A DNA stretch of 64,000 bases from Rhodococcus sp. B7740 (GCF_000954115.1 NZ_CP010797.1:5270001-5334000); one strand, 5' to 3'; numbered from the stretch's first letter, positions 54,154 through 63,527 are shown. Made by a program: numbers and translations. The notes: a model not told the origin generated them from the letters alone.

Positions 54154-55467
54154 ATGACTGCCAACAAATTTCACCTCGGATGGTTCCTCGGAGCCGGTTT
54201 CGGCGTCCAGTCCTGGAACCAGCCGTGGTCGGGTACCGGTGCGACCGACTGGATGATGCCCGATCAGTACGTGGACCTGGCGCACTCGCTCGAGCGGGCG
54301 TGTTTCGACTTCCTCATCATGGAGGACTCGGTGCAGGTGTCGGACACCTACAAGGGTTCGATGGAGTACTACCTGGCCACCGCATCCGCTGCGCCCAAAC
54401 ATGATCCGGCCGTACTCGCCGGAATCCTGTCGTACACGACCAAGCACCTCGGCATCGTTCCGACCCTGACTACCACCTTCTACCACCCGTACACCGTCGC
54501 GCGGTTGATGTCGACACTCGATCACATCGCCCAGGGACGCATCGGCTGGAACATCGTCACCGGCAGTAATACTCGCGCAGCGCAGAACTACGGATTCGAC
54601 ATGCCCGAGCACGATCTGCGCTACGACATCGCCGACGAGTTCGTCGAGGTGGCCTGCAAGTTGTGGGACTCCTGGGAAGACGGAGCGGTGCACGCGGACA
54701 CCTCGCCGGGCGGCATCTACGCCGACCACGAGAAGGTCAACCGGATCGACTTCGAGGGCAAGTTCTTCAAGTCCCGCGGACCGCTCAACACCATTCCCAG
54801 CCCGCAACGCCGCCCGGTCTTCCTCCAGGCAGGAGGCTCCGACAAGGGCAAGGAATTCGCAGCCAAGCACGCGGACGCCATCATCTCCAATCCACACGGC
54901 ACCGACAAGATGCGACGCTACCGCGAGGACATCCGCCAGGGAGCCATCGAGGCCGGCCGCAACCCCGACGACGTCAAGGTGATGTACCTGATCTCACCGA
55001 TTCTCGGTGAGACGACGGCCGAGGCGAAGGCCAAGAAGAAGCGTCGCGCAGATGCCGCGTCGAGCAACATCGAGGCGCTGCTCGCCGGTCGTTCGCACCT
55101 CTCGGGGATCGACCTGAGTCGGTTCGACCTGGACGAGCCACTACCGGTCGACCTCGAAAGCAACGGCCATAGAAGCAGTTTCGCGGAGTTCAGGGGAGAC
55201 GGAACGCAGACTCTGCGTGAGCGCCTCACAGGACACAGTGCCATCGACACCCTGGATTTCGTCGGCACTCCCGACGACGTTGCCGACATGATGGACGGCG
55301 TCATGCAGGAGGTGGGCGGCGACGGGTTCCTCATCGCCGGAGCTCCGATGAACCGGCGTTACGTCGCCGAGATCACCGACGGGCTCGTCCCCGCTCTCAA
55401 GCGTCGAGGTCTGACGCGAACATCGTACGAGCACAGCCACTTCCGTGACAATCTGCGCGCTTTCTGA
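54154..55467 (+). CDS. NtaA/SnaA/DszA-family FMN-dependent monooxygenase, paralogue 3
   Basis: 437 residues, 32 bases after paralogue 2. F-H-L-G-W-F, then S-W-N-Q-P-W-S-G near 20, F-L-I-M-E-D-S-V near 52, T-T-F-Y-H-P-Y-T-V-A-R near 107, W-N-I-V-T-G-S-N-T-R-A-A-Q-N-Y-G near 131, and L-Q-A-G-G-S-D-K-G-K near 227. The H for P in FYHP and the S-D-K for S-P-x near the FMN phosphate region differ from the other paralogues. The WNQPWSG motif links it with paralogues 1 and 4. Confidence 0.9.
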   Translation: MTANKFHLGWFLGAGFGVQSWNQPWSGTGATDWMMPDQYVDLAHSLERACFDFLIMEDSVQVSDTYKGSMEYYLATASAAPKHDPAVLAGILSYTTKHLGIVPTLTTTFYHPYTVARLMSTLDHIAQGRIGWNIVTGSNTRAAQNYGFDMPEHDLRYDIADEFVEVACKLWDSWEDGAVHADTSPGGIYADHEKVNRIDFEGKFFKSRGPLNTIPSPQRRPVFLQAGGSDKGKEFAAKHADAIISNPHGTDKMRRYREDIRQGAIEAGRNPDDVKVMYLISPILGETTAEAKAKKKRRADAASSNIEALLAGRSHLSGIDLSRFDLDEPLPVDLESNGHRSSFAEFRGDGTQTLRERLTGHSAIDTLDFVGTPDDVADMMDGVMQEVGGDGFLIAGAPMNRRYVAEITDGLVPALKRRGLTRTSYEHSHFRDNLRAF

Positions 55468-55497
55468 TCGCGCCGGTTCCGGAGAAGAGGAGAAGAC

Positions 55498-56787
55498 ATG
55501 TTCCACCTTGGTTGGTTCCTGAGCTGGCAGGTGCAGTCGTGGAACCAGATGTGGTCGGGGGAGGGCGGGACCGAATGGAACCACCCCGAGCTCTACATCG
55601 ACATGACGAAGGCGCTCGAGCGCGCCGGCTTCGACTACATCATGTTCGAGGACGGCTCGTTCGTTCCCGACTCGTTCGGTGGCTCATCGCAATGGTGGTT
55701 GGCCAATGCCCGTTCGGTTCCCAAACAGGATCCGAACTCGTTGCTGCCCATCCTCAGCCAGCACACCGAGCATCTGGGACTCATCGCGACTATGACGACG
55801 TCGTTCCACCCGCCCTACATGGCGGCGCGCACGTCTGCCACGCTCGATCACCTCAGCAACGGGCGAGCAGGCGTCAATCTGGTGACCTCGCACAACGTTC
55901 GGACAGCGCAGAACTTCGGCTATGCGGACATGTTCGAGCACGACCACCGGTACGAGATGGCCGACGAGTGGATAGATCTCGTCAAGCAACTGTGGTCGTC
56001 GTGGGAGCCGGATGCGGTTCGCCTCGATCGTGAGGCGGGTGTGTTCGCAGATTTCGAGAAGGTTCACAACATCGATTTCGCGGGCAAGTACCACTCCTCC
56101 CGTGGACCGCTGAACACCACACCGACGCCGCAGGGTCGACCGGTGATCTGCCAGGCCGGTGGCTCACCTGCAGGTCGTGCTTTCGCAGCCAAGCACGCCG
56201 AGACGATCCTCGCGCAGGTCGAGAGTGTCGAGGCCATGAAGTCCTATCGCGACGACGTCCGTGCCCGCATGGTCGTCGAGGGCCGCGACCCGGATTCGTG
56301 CAAGATCATGTTCATCGTCAGCCCGGTGCTCGGGGAGACCGAGCGCGAGGCGCAGGACAAGAACGAGCGGATTCTCGACGGGTTCCGCAACAACATCGAG
56401 ATCAACCTCGCCTCGATGTCCTATGCCAGTGGCATCGACTTCTCGAAGTTCGATCTCGACGCCCCGATGCCGACCGTCGAGACCAATGCCGGCAGAGCAT
56501 CGATGGAGTTGATCGGTGCCAACGCCACCGGAATGACGCTGCGCGAAGCGGCGAGCTCGGACATCAGGAAGTCCGTCCAGCTGATCGGTACGGCCGACGC
56601 TGTGGCCGAGCAGATGGGCGACATCGCCGCCGAGGTCGGCGGCGACGGGTTCCTCATCTCCGCGAACGTGAACCGGCGGTACATCAGCGAGATCACCGAC
56701 GGGCTGGCACCCGAGCTGCGCAAGCGCGGACTGATCCGTGACGGATACGCGCACAGTCTCTTCCGTGACAACCTGATGGACTTCTGA
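55498..56787 (+). CDS. NtaA/SnaA/DszA-family FMN-dependent monooxygenase, paralogue 4
   Basis: 429 residues, GAGGAG site, 30 bases after paralogue 3. F-H-L-G-W-F, S-W-N-Q-M-W-S-G near 14, F-D-Y-I-M-F-E-D-G near 44 (Gly where others have Ser), T-S-F-H-P-P-Y-M-A-A-R near 101, N-L-V-T-S-H-N-V-R-T-A-Q-N-F-G near 126, C-Q-A-G-G-S-P-A-G-R near 219. It groups with paralogues 1 and 3. The altered active-site-facing loops suggest a different substrate. Confidence 0.9.
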   Translation: MFHLGWFLSWQVQSWNQMWSGEGGTEWNHPELYIDMTKALERAGFDYIMFEDGSFVPDSFGGSSQWWLANARSVPKQDPNSLLPILSQHTEHLGLIATMTTSFHPPYMAARTSATLDHLSNGRAGVNLVTSHNVRTAQNFGYADMFEHDHRYEMADEWIDLVKQLWSSWEPDAVRLDREAGVFADFEKVHNIDFAGKYHSSRGPLNTTPTPQGRPVICQAGGSPAGRAFAAKHAETILAQVESVEAMKSYRDDVRARMVVEGRDPDSCKIMFIVSPVLGETEREAQDKNERILDGFRNNIEINLASMSYASGIDFSKFDLDAPMPTVETNAGRASMELIGANATGMTLREAASSDIRKSVQLIGTADAVAEQMGDIAAEVGGDGFLISANVNRRYISEITDGLAPELRKRGLIRDGYAHSLFRDNLMDF

Positions 56788-56810
56788 TCGCCACTGCGAG
56801 GGTCGATCCG

Positions 56811-58307
56811 GTGACGGAGGTGCGGCCCGACTCCTATCCCTGGCGCGTGCTGTCCGTCACCGGCCTCGGGATGAGCCTGACGTTCGTATCGGTCTCGATG
56901 CTCCCCGTCGCGCTACCGGACATGAGCGCGGGACTCGGTGCGTCTGCAGCCCAGACGGATTGGTTCATGCTCGCGTATCTGCTCACCACAGCGGTGTTGA
57001 TCCTGGTGCTCGGCAAGCTCGCAGACATCGTGGGCCGACGCCCGGTCTACCTCGCCGGACTGGCATGCCTGACCGTCAGTGCCGCGGTCATCGCGCTGGC
57101 GAGCGATCCGAACATCGTCATCGGACTTCGCATCGTCCAGGGCATCGGTGCAGCAGCGGTGATCACCAACACGACGGCGTTGCTCGTCGAGGCGTTCGAG
57201 CCGCAGAAGCTCTCGATCGGCATCGGCTGGAACATCACGATCATGTCGCTCGCCGTTTCGATCGGACCGTTGCTCGGCGGTGTGTTGACCGAGACCGTCG
57301 GATGGCAGGGGGTGTTCGGCGTCCTGGTACCTCTGGGCATCGTGGGGACGGTATGGGCCGCGATCACATTGCGTCGTAGCCCCCGTAAGGCCCGTAACAC
57401 ATCGTTCGATCTCGCCGGTGCCGCCGGCTCGATGGTCATCCTCGGGGGACTGGTCTACGGGGTGAACCGCGGTGGCAGTTCGGGTTTCGGCTCGTGGAAC
57501 GCAGTGCTGCCGCTCGTGGCCGTGATCGTCGTGCTGCCGGTGTTCTGGTGGTGGGAGAAGCGCGCAGCAGACCCGATCGTGGATCCGACGTTGCTGATCG
57601 ATCGCTTCCGGGGCAGCGCATACACCGCCTCCTTTCTGGTCACCATGGCCGAAGGCGCTGTCGCGGTGACGATGTCGCTCTACCTGCAGAGCGTCGAAGG
57701 GGCGAGTCCCGTCCATGCAGGCCTGCAGATCACTGCACTCGCGGTCGGAACGACGGTGATGTCGCCGATCGCCGGTGCCCTCACCACTCGCGTCTCGACG
57801 CGGACCCTGACCACGGTGTCCACGCTCGGTACCGCCGCCGTTCTGACAATGCTCGGGTTGCACATCGCGGGCCCGGCACAGTCCGTGCCGATCGTGGTGA
57901 TCCTGTTTCTGCTCGGCCTCTCCGGTGGCATCTTCAAGACGGCCAACGCGTCGGCGATCAACGTGGGTGTGCCCGCCGACCGATCGGGCATGGCCAACGG
58001 TCTTCGCGTGTCTCTGGACAACACGGCGGTGACTCTCAGCACCGCGCTCGCGCTGGTCCTGGCTGTCTCTGCAATTCCGCCTGCTCTGCGCGAGGTGGTG
58101 TATTCCGGTGACGCACGGATGTCCACGGAGATCGAACTCGGAGCGCTGACATCGGGATTCGTCCTGGCCGTCGCAGTGATGGCCGTCGCCGCACTGCTCG
58201 CCGCTGTGGCATCGGTGTGGCGTGGAGTGCACCCACACGAACCCGCCGAGCTGACTCGGCTGAACACAAGTACCGGACCCGTATCGAGAACAAGGAGCAC
58301 GGCATGA
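56811..58307 (+). CDS. MFS transporter, DHA2 (EmrB/QacA) type with 14 helices
   Basis: 498 residues from a GTG at 56811 (GAGGG about 8 bases upstream). About 14 hydrophobic segments. Motif A G-K-L-A-D-I-V-G-R-R-P near 70 and motif C-like G-P-L-L-G-G-V-L-T-E-T-V-G-W near 152 identify a proton-driven drug/solute antiporter. In the middle of the monooxygenase train, it may export a product such as a thiol, sulfinate or amine, or protect from the substrate. ATGA overlap with paralogue 5. Confidence 0.87.
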   Translation: MTEVRPDSYPWRVLSVTGLGMSLTFVSVSMLPVALPDMSAGLGASAAQTDWFMLAYLLTTAVLILVLGKLADIVGRRPVYLAGLACLTVSAAVIALASDPNIVIGLRIVQGIGAAAVITNTTALLVEAFEPQKLSIGIGWNITIMSLAVSIGPLLGGVLTETVGWQGVFGVLVPLGIVGTVWAAITLRRSPRKARNTSFDLAGAAGSMVILGGLVYGVNRGGSSGFGSWNAVLPLVAVIVVLPVFWWWEKRAADPIVDPTLLIDRFRGSAYTASFLVTMAEGAVAVTMSLYLQSVEGASPVHAGLQITALAVGTTVMSPIAGALTTRVSTRTLTTVSTLGTAAVLTMLGLHIAGPAQSVPIVVILFLLGLSGGIFKTANASAINVGVPADRSGMANGLRVSLDNTAVTLSTALALVLAVSAIPPALREVVYSGDARMSTEIELGALTSGFVLAVAVMAVAALLAAVASVWRGVHPHEPAELTRLNTSTGPVSRTRSTA

Positions 58308-59593
58308 CCAAATTTCATCTGGGATGGTTCACCAACTTCTCCAACCCGCCGTGGAACACGACGTGGGCCGGCGACGAAGGACGGACATGGGCCAACGGAG
58401 AACTGCACGTGGATTTCGCGCGGTCTCTCGAGCGGGCCTGCTTCGACTACATCATGCTCGAGGATTCCTCGATGGTCTCCGATGCGTACGAGCAGACGTC
58501 CAGGGTCGATCTCAAGTACGGCCTGTATGCGCCCAAGCACGATCCGGTCACCCTGGTGCCGATGCTGACCGCAGCCACCGAGCACATCGGCGTCATCGCT
58601 ACCTGCTCCACGTCGTTCTATCCGCCGTGGTTGCTCGCTCGACGGTTCTCCACGCTCGATCATCTCAGTGGAGGTCGCGTCGGCTGGAACGTCGTGACGT
58701 CGAGCGAGGATCGCGCTGCGCAGAACTACGGAATGGACAAGCTGGCCGAGCACGACCAAAGGTACGAGCGCGCCGACGAATTCGTCGATCTGGTCAAGCA
58801 GCTGTGGGCATCGTGGGAGGACGATGCCATGGTGCTCGATCGAGAGAGCGGTACCTACGTCGACCACACCAAGGTGCACGTGACGAACTTCCGAGGCAAG
58901 TACCACGCGTCTCGCGGGCCGCTCAATCTTCCTCGATCGCCGCAGGGCGAGCCGGTGATCTGCCAGGCAGGCGGGTCACCGCGCGGACGCGAGTTCGCCG
59001 CTCGCAACGCCGAAACGATCCTCAGCGCAGCCAAGGACCCGGCCGCGATGAAAGCCTTCCGCGACGACATCAGGATGCGGATGGAGAAGGCCGGTCGTGA
59101 CCCGGACAGCTGCAAGATCATGTTCATCACGCAACCGGTGCTGGCGGATACCGAGGCGGACGCTCGCGCGAAGGTGGATCGCATGGCAGCCGATGTCGAC
59201 TCACGCATCGAGTCCGCGCTCGGCCACATCTCTGCGCTCACCGAAATCGATCTCTCCACATATCAACTCGACGAGGAGTTCCCCGAACTGTCCACCAACG
59301 GACACCGCACCACGCTCGGTGACTTCCTCTCGTACGGCAACACGCCGCGTTCGGCGGCATTGGGGTGGTCGATGAAGAACGTGCACTACGTCGGTACGCC
59401 GGACTCCGTTGCCGAGCAGATGGGCGAGACGATGGACTTCGTCGGGGGCGACGGATTTCTCATCACCGGCAGTATCGGTCGCCGGTACGTCGGGGAGATC
59501 ACCGAAGGCCTCGTCCCAGCGCTGCAGCGCCGCGGACTGGTGCGTACCGAATACGAACACGAGATGTTCCGTGAGAATCTCATGTCGTTCTGA
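58304..59593 (+). CDS. NtaA/SnaA/DszA-family FMN-dependent monooxygenase, paralogue 5
   Basis: 429 residues from the ATG at 58304, with AAGGAG inside the MFS gene end. F-H-L-G-W-F, F-D-Y-I-M-L-E-D-S-S near 47, S-T-S-F-Y-P-P-W near 104, W-N-V-V-T-S-S-E-D-R-A-A-Q-N-Y-G-M near 128, C-Q-A-G-G-S-P-R-G-R near 222, E-L-S-T-N-G-H-R-T-T-L near 327. The last block and T-S-S-E-D-R are shared with paralogue 7, its closest sister in this window. Confidence 0.9.
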   Translation: MTKFHLGWFTNFSNPPWNTTWAGDEGRTWANGELHVDFARSLERACFDYIMLEDSSMVSDAYEQTSRVDLKYGLYAPKHDPVTLVPMLTAATEHIGVIATCSTSFYPPWLLARRFSTLDHLSGGRVGWNVVTSSEDRAAQNYGMDKLAEHDQRYERADEFVDLVKQLWASWEDDAMVLDRESGTYVDHTKVHVTNFRGKYHASRGPLNLPRSPQGEPVICQAGGSPRGREFAARNAETILSAAKDPAAMKAFRDDIRMRMEKAGRDPDSCKIMFITQPVLADTEADARAKVDRMAADVDSRIESALGHISALTEIDLSTYQLDEEFPELSTNGHRTTLGDFLSYGNTPRSAALGWSMKNVHYVGTPDSVAEQMGETMDFVGGDGFLITGSIGRRYVGEITEGLVPALQRRGLVRTEYEHEMFRENLMSF

Positions 59594-61032
59594 TGCGGTT
59601 GCTGCGCAGAGACTCCGTGGTTCCCGGACCGGTCTACGCGTTGGCGTTCGTCAACGTGTGTATCGGACTCGGATACGGCGTCGTGGCCCCGGTCATCCCG
59701 GTGTTCGCACGAGACTTCGGAGTCTCCGATCTCGCGGCGTCGTCGGTGGTGAGCATCTATGCGTTCACCCGGGTGCTGTCCTCCTTCGGTGCCTCACGGT
59801 TGCTCGTGCGATTCGACGAGCGGTCGGTGCTCACCGCAGGCCTGCTGCTGGCTGCAATGTCCTCGCTCGCTGCAGCATTCGCGCCGACATTTCTGTTGCT
59901 GCTGATCCTGCGGGCCGTGGGCGGAGTCGGCACGGCGATGTTCACCGTGGCCGGTCAACAACTGCTGTTCCGCTACAGCACCCCCGACACCGGAGGAAGA
60001 ACCGCGTCCGTCTTTCAATCGGGATTCCTGATCGGCGGCGTCCTGGGGCCGGTGATCGGCGGTGCCGTCGCATTGCTGTCGCTCCGCGCGCCGTTCCTGA
60101 CGCACGCGGTGACGTTGATCGTCGGTGTCGCCGTCGTCTGGTTCGCCTTCCGGTCGAGCGACAAGAAGGACGCCGCGAACGGCGTCGTGCACGATCTGTC
60201 GACGCGACCGGAGATCATGACGCTACGAAGCGCCATGCGACACCGAGGCTTTCGTGCGTCGATCGCGTCGAACTTCGCCAACGGCTGGGTCGGGAACGGT
60301 GTGCGTTTCACACTGGTTCCACTGTTCGTCGCCACTGTGATCGGCGGCAGCCCGTTCGTGTCCGGCCTCGTACTCGTGGTCGGGGCCGTAGTACAGATCG
60401 TCGTCGTCAAACCTGCGGGCAAGCTTGTCGACAGCTGGGGCAGGCGACCCATGCTGGCATTCGGGTCGGCGGCGATCCTGCTCGGAATCTGCGCTCTCGC
60501 CGCCTTTCCGACGCTGCCGGTCCTGATAGCGACGATGGTGCTCTGGGGAGTGGGCGGTACGTGCGCCATGGTCGCCAGCGCAGCGACGGTCGGCGACGTT
60601 CTCGAGGGCAAAGGTGGCAGTCCTGTCGCCGTCTATCAGGTCACCTTCGACGTCGGCACCATGCTCGGCCCGCTCGTTGCCGGAGCCGTTGCAGCACAGG
60701 TGTCGTACTCGCTCGCCTTCACTGCGAGCATCCCGGTCGCCGCGCTGGCACTGCTGCTGGCTCTGCGACCGTGGCGCACCACCGCGATCTCGACGCCCGA
60801 AACGAAAGTGGTCGTCAACGAGGAATCTGCGGTGCCTGCACCCACCATTCGCAATCACTCCATGGGAAAAGAGGATCGATGTCACAACCGTTCACACTCG
60901 GGTGGTTCACCAACTACCTCGTACCGGACTGGACCGGCCCCTTCGCCGGCACCGGCGGAACAGACTGGGCCGACGGCTCTTTCGCTGTCGACATCGTGCG
61001 CAGGTTCGAACGAGCGGGAATCGACTTCGTGA
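59593..61032 (+). CDS. MFS transporter with about 12 helices
   Basis: 479 residues, TGATG overlap with paralogue 5. Conserved membrane helices run to about residue 395 (L-A-L-L-L-A-L-R-P-W-R). Motif A-like G-K-L-V-D-S-W-G-R-R-P near 276. The remaining tail is polar and the frame runs 154 bases into the next gene before a stop, giving a low-complexity end (S-H-S-G-G-S-P-T-T-S-Y). Either this long overlap is real or a frameshift near 60.85 kb removed the natural stop. Second transporter of the train, substrate unknown. Confidence 0.85.
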   Translation: MRLLRRDSVVPGPVYALAFVNVCIGLGYGVVAPVIPVFARDFGVSDLAASSVVSIYAFTRVLSSFGASRLLVRFDERSVLTAGLLLAAMSSLAAAFAPTFLLLLILRAVGGVGTAMFTVAGQQLLFRYSTPDTGGRTASVFQSGFLIGGVLGPVIGGAVALLSLRAPFLTHAVTLIVGVAVVWFAFRSSDKKDAANGVVHDLSTRPEIMTLRSAMRHRGFRASIASNFANGWVGNGVRFTLVPLFVATVIGGSPFVSGLVLVVGAVVQIVVVKPAGKLVDSWGRRPMLAFGSAAILLGICALAAFPTLPVLIATMVLWGVGGTCAMVASAATVGDVLEGKGGSPVAVYQVTFDVGTMLGPLVAGAVAAQVSYSLAFTASIPVAALALLLALRPWRTTAISTPETKVVVNEESAVPAPTIRNHSMGKEDRCHNRSHSGGSPTTSYRTGPAPSPAPAEQTGPTALSLSTSCAGSNERESTS

Positions 61033-62192
61033 TGTTGGAGGATTCCACCGCGCTGACCGACATCTACGGCGGCACTTTCGAATCCGAACTCAAGTGGACG
61101 CCGCGTGCCCCCAAGCACGATCCGATGGCGCTGGCCTCGCGCCTGGCGTACGAGACCGACAGGATCGGGATCGTCGTCACCGCGTCCACCAGCTTCTACC
61201 CGCCATTCCTGCTCACCCGGTTGCTGTCGACACTCGACCACCTCAGTCGAGGCCGAATCGGCTGGAACATCGTCACCTCCACGGGTGATCGGGCAGCGCA
61301 GAACTTCGGCCGGGACACCTTGCCCACTCACGACGCGCGCTACGAGATCGCAGAGGAATTCGTCGACGTCGCGAACAAGCTGTGGGCGTCCTGGGACGCC
61401 GATGCCGCGTCGCCGATCGTGCCGAACCTCGAGTCCTATGTGGACCACACCAAGGTCAGGACCATCGACCACGACGGCGAGCACTTCTCCGTCCGGGGAC
61501 CGCTCAACACCCTGCCCAGTCCACAGGGCAAGCCGGTGCTGTGCCAGGCCGGCGCGTCGAAGTCCGGTATCGATCTCGCCGCCAGGGTGTCGGATCTGGT
61601 GGTCGCTGCGCCCAAGGGGCGTGACGCGATGCGTGAGTACCGAAAGACGGTGCGGGCCCGCGCAACGGAGTTCGGGCGCGACCCGGACGCCGTCAAGGTC
61701 TTGTACATGGTGACCCCGATCCTGGGGGAGACCGAGGACGACGCGCGGCGCAAGGCCGAGCGCTACTACGAGGCGACCGATGCGGCCATCGCGCGACGGC
61801 TGATCATGTTGTCCGGTGACATCGACTTCTCGTTGCTCGACGTGGACAAGCCGATTCCGGACGACCTACGTACCGAGGGCAGTACCAGCATTCTCGACAA
61901 CCTACGTAAATGGGCCAACGGCCGGTCCATTCGCGAGACCGTGGCCACCGAACGCACGGAGTCGCTCCGGCTCGTCGGGACGCCGCAGACAGTGGCCGAC
62001 GAAATGGAGAGTGTCATGGACGACGTGGGTGGGGACGGATTCCTGTTCTTCGGGGGCGGCGGTGGCGTGCTGAACCGCCGATACGTCGACGATGTCTGTG
62101 ACGGGCTGATGCCCGAGCTCTCTCGTCGCGGTGTGGCAGGCACCGGATACCGGGGCAGCAACTTCCGCGAGCATCTGGCAGGTGCGCGATGA
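60879..62192 (+). CDS. NtaA/SnaA/DszA-family FMN-dependent monooxygenase, paralogue 6
   Basis: 437 residues from the ATG at 60879 (AAGAGG site), starting inside the MFS frame. F-T-L-G-W-F start, R-A-G-I-D-F-V-M-L-E-D-S-T near 45, S-T-S-F-Y-P-P-F-L-L-T-R near 99, W-N-I-V-T-S-T-G-D-R-A-A-Q-N-F-G-R near 129, C-Q-A-G-A-S-K-S-G near 222. It is the most diverged: the GGSPxGR loop is changed to G-A-S-K-S-G and the C-terminal part has a Gly-rich F-F-G-G-G-G-G-V insertion near 395. ATGA overlap with paralogue 7. Confidence 0.9.
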   Translation: MSQPFTLGWFTNYLVPDWTGPFAGTGGTDWADGSFAVDIVRRFERAGIDFVMLEDSTALTDIYGGTFESELKWTPRAPKHDPMALASRLAYETDRIGIVVTASTSFYPPFLLTRLLSTLDHLSRGRIGWNIVTSTGDRAAQNFGRDTLPTHDARYEIAEEFVDVANKLWASWDADAASPIVPNLESYVDHTKVRTIDHDGEHFSVRGPLNTLPSPQGKPVLCQAGASKSGIDLAARVSDLVVAAPKGRDAMREYRKTVRARATEFGRDPDAVKVLYMVTPILGETEDDARRKAERYYEATDAAIARRLIMLSGDIDFSLLDVDKPIPDDLRTEGSTSILDNLRKWANGRSIRETVATERTESLRLVGTPQTVADEMESVMDDVGGDGFLFFGGGGGVLNRRYVDDVCDGLMPELSRRGVAGTGYRGSNFREHLAGAR

Positions 62193-63517
62193 GCGCACCT
62201 CGGATTCACCTGGCCTGGTTCACCAGCTTTCGGCCACCGGTGTGGAGCTCGCACTGGACCGGGTCGGACGCCGATACCTGGGCAGACGGACGGTTCCACG
62301 TCGAGATGGCCCGCGCACTGGAACGGGCGGGCTTCGACTATCTGATGCTCGAGGATTCGGCAATGGTGTCCGACAGCTACGGCGGCACGACCGAATTCGA
62401 TCTTGCGAAGGCGCAGTACGCCCCGAAACACGATCCGGTGGCACTGGTTCCGATGTTGGCCGCTGCCACGTCGCGGCTCGGGATCGTGGCCACGATGTCC
62501 ACCAGTTTCTATCCGCCGTACCTGCTGGCGCGTACGGTCTCCACTCTGGACCACATGTCGCACGGGCGGGTCGGGTGGAACGTGGTGACCTCCAGTGAGG
62601 ACCGCGCGGCCCAGAACTTCGGGATGGCAGCGCTGCCGCCGCACGACGAACGATACGAGCGCGCAGAGGAATTCGTCGAGGCAGTCGATGCGCTCTGGGG
62701 TTCCTGGGATGCCGACGCAGTGGTGATGGACCGAACGACCAACACCTACGCCGACCACACCAAGGTGCACGACGCCAATTACGTCGGCAAGTATCACCGC
62801 ACTCGTGGTCCGCTGAACACGCTGCCGATGCCCCAGGGCAGGCCGGTGATCTGCCAGGCAGGCGGGTCCCCTCGGGGACGGATGTTCGCTGCTCGCAACG
62901 CGGACACGATCATCTGCCAAGCCCAGGGCATCGCGGCGATGAAGGCCTTCCGCGACGATGTCCGATCCAAAGCTTCCGACGCAGGACGTGATCCGAACTC
63001 GATCAAGATCCTGTACATCGTGGCCCCGGTGCTCGGCGACACGGATCAGGAGGCGCGGGAACTCGATGCACGCTCTCGAGAAGCCACCGACGGCCGCGTC
63101 CATGCGGCGCTCGCGCACATCTCTGCGGTGACGGGTAACGACCTGTCGACCCTCGACATGGATGCACCACCGCCGGAGCTGTCCACCAACGGTCACCGGA
63201 CCACGCTGGCGGACTTCCTCGCGGGTTCGGGCAGTAGCAAGTTCAACGACGACGGCACTCCCAAGACGCTGCGCCAGCTGGCTGCGACATGGTCGATCAC
63301 GTCGGTGCCGCTGGTGGGAACGCCCGATACCGTTGCCGAACAGATGGAGGAGGTCATCGACGCTGTCGGCGGAGACGGCTTCCTGATCACCGGAAAATTG
63401 GGGCGTCGGTACTACACCGAGGTCACGGATGGTCTGGTGCCTGCACTGCGTCGGCGCGGGTTGGTACGAGAAACCTATGCGCACAACCAGTTCCGCGATA
63501 ATCTCTTGGACTTCTGA
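62189..63517 (+). CDS. NtaA/SnaA/DszA-family FMN-dependent monooxygenase, paralogue 7
   Basis: 442 residues, last gene of the train. I-H-L-A-W-F start, F-D-Y-L-M-L-E-D-S-A near 50, S-T-S-F-Y-P-P-Y-L-L-A-R near 105, W-N-V-V-T-S-S-E-D-R-A-A-Q-N-F-G-M near 130, C-Q-A-G-G-S-P-R-G-R near 223. It carries a short extra loop near 350 (A-G-S-G-S-S-K-F-N-D-D-G) absent from paralogue 5. Followed by a strong terminator. Confidence 0.9.
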   Translation: MSAPRIHLAWFTSFRPPVWSSHWTGSDADTWADGRFHVEMARALERAGFDYLMLEDSAMVSDSYGGTTEFDLAKAQYAPKHDPVALVPMLAAATSRLGIVATMSTSFYPPYLLARTVSTLDHMSHGRVGWNVVTSSEDRAAQNFGMAALPPHDERYERAEEFVEAVDALWGSWDADAVVMDRTTNTYADHTKVHDANYVGKYHRTRGPLNTLPMPQGRPVICQAGGSPRGRMFAARNADTIICQAQGIAAMKAFRDDVRSKASDAGRDPNSIKILYIVAPVLGDTDQEARELDARSREATDGRVHAALAHISAVTGNDLSTLDMDAPPPELSTNGHRTTLADFLAGSGSSKFNDDGTPKTLRQLAATWSITSVPLVGTPDTVAEQMEEVIDAVGGDGFLITGKLGRRYYTEVTDGLVPALRRRGLVRETYAHNQFRDNLLDF

Positions 63518-63527
63518 CATCCCCTCC

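Noticed and set aside
51000..63500. Repeated blocks within the monooxygenase genes that look like long direct repeats
   Set aside because: They are conserved codons for shared motifs (for example F-Y-P-P, A-A-Q-N and R-G-P-L-N) in paralogous genes, not separate repeat elements or CRISPR-type repeats.
46367..63517. A dszABC-type dibenzothiophene desulfurisation operon
   Set aside because: DszA-like enzymes are present, but no DszC-like acyl-CoA-dehydrogenase-type monooxygenase and no DszB desulfinase are encoded in the window, so the classical 4S pathway cannot be claimed.
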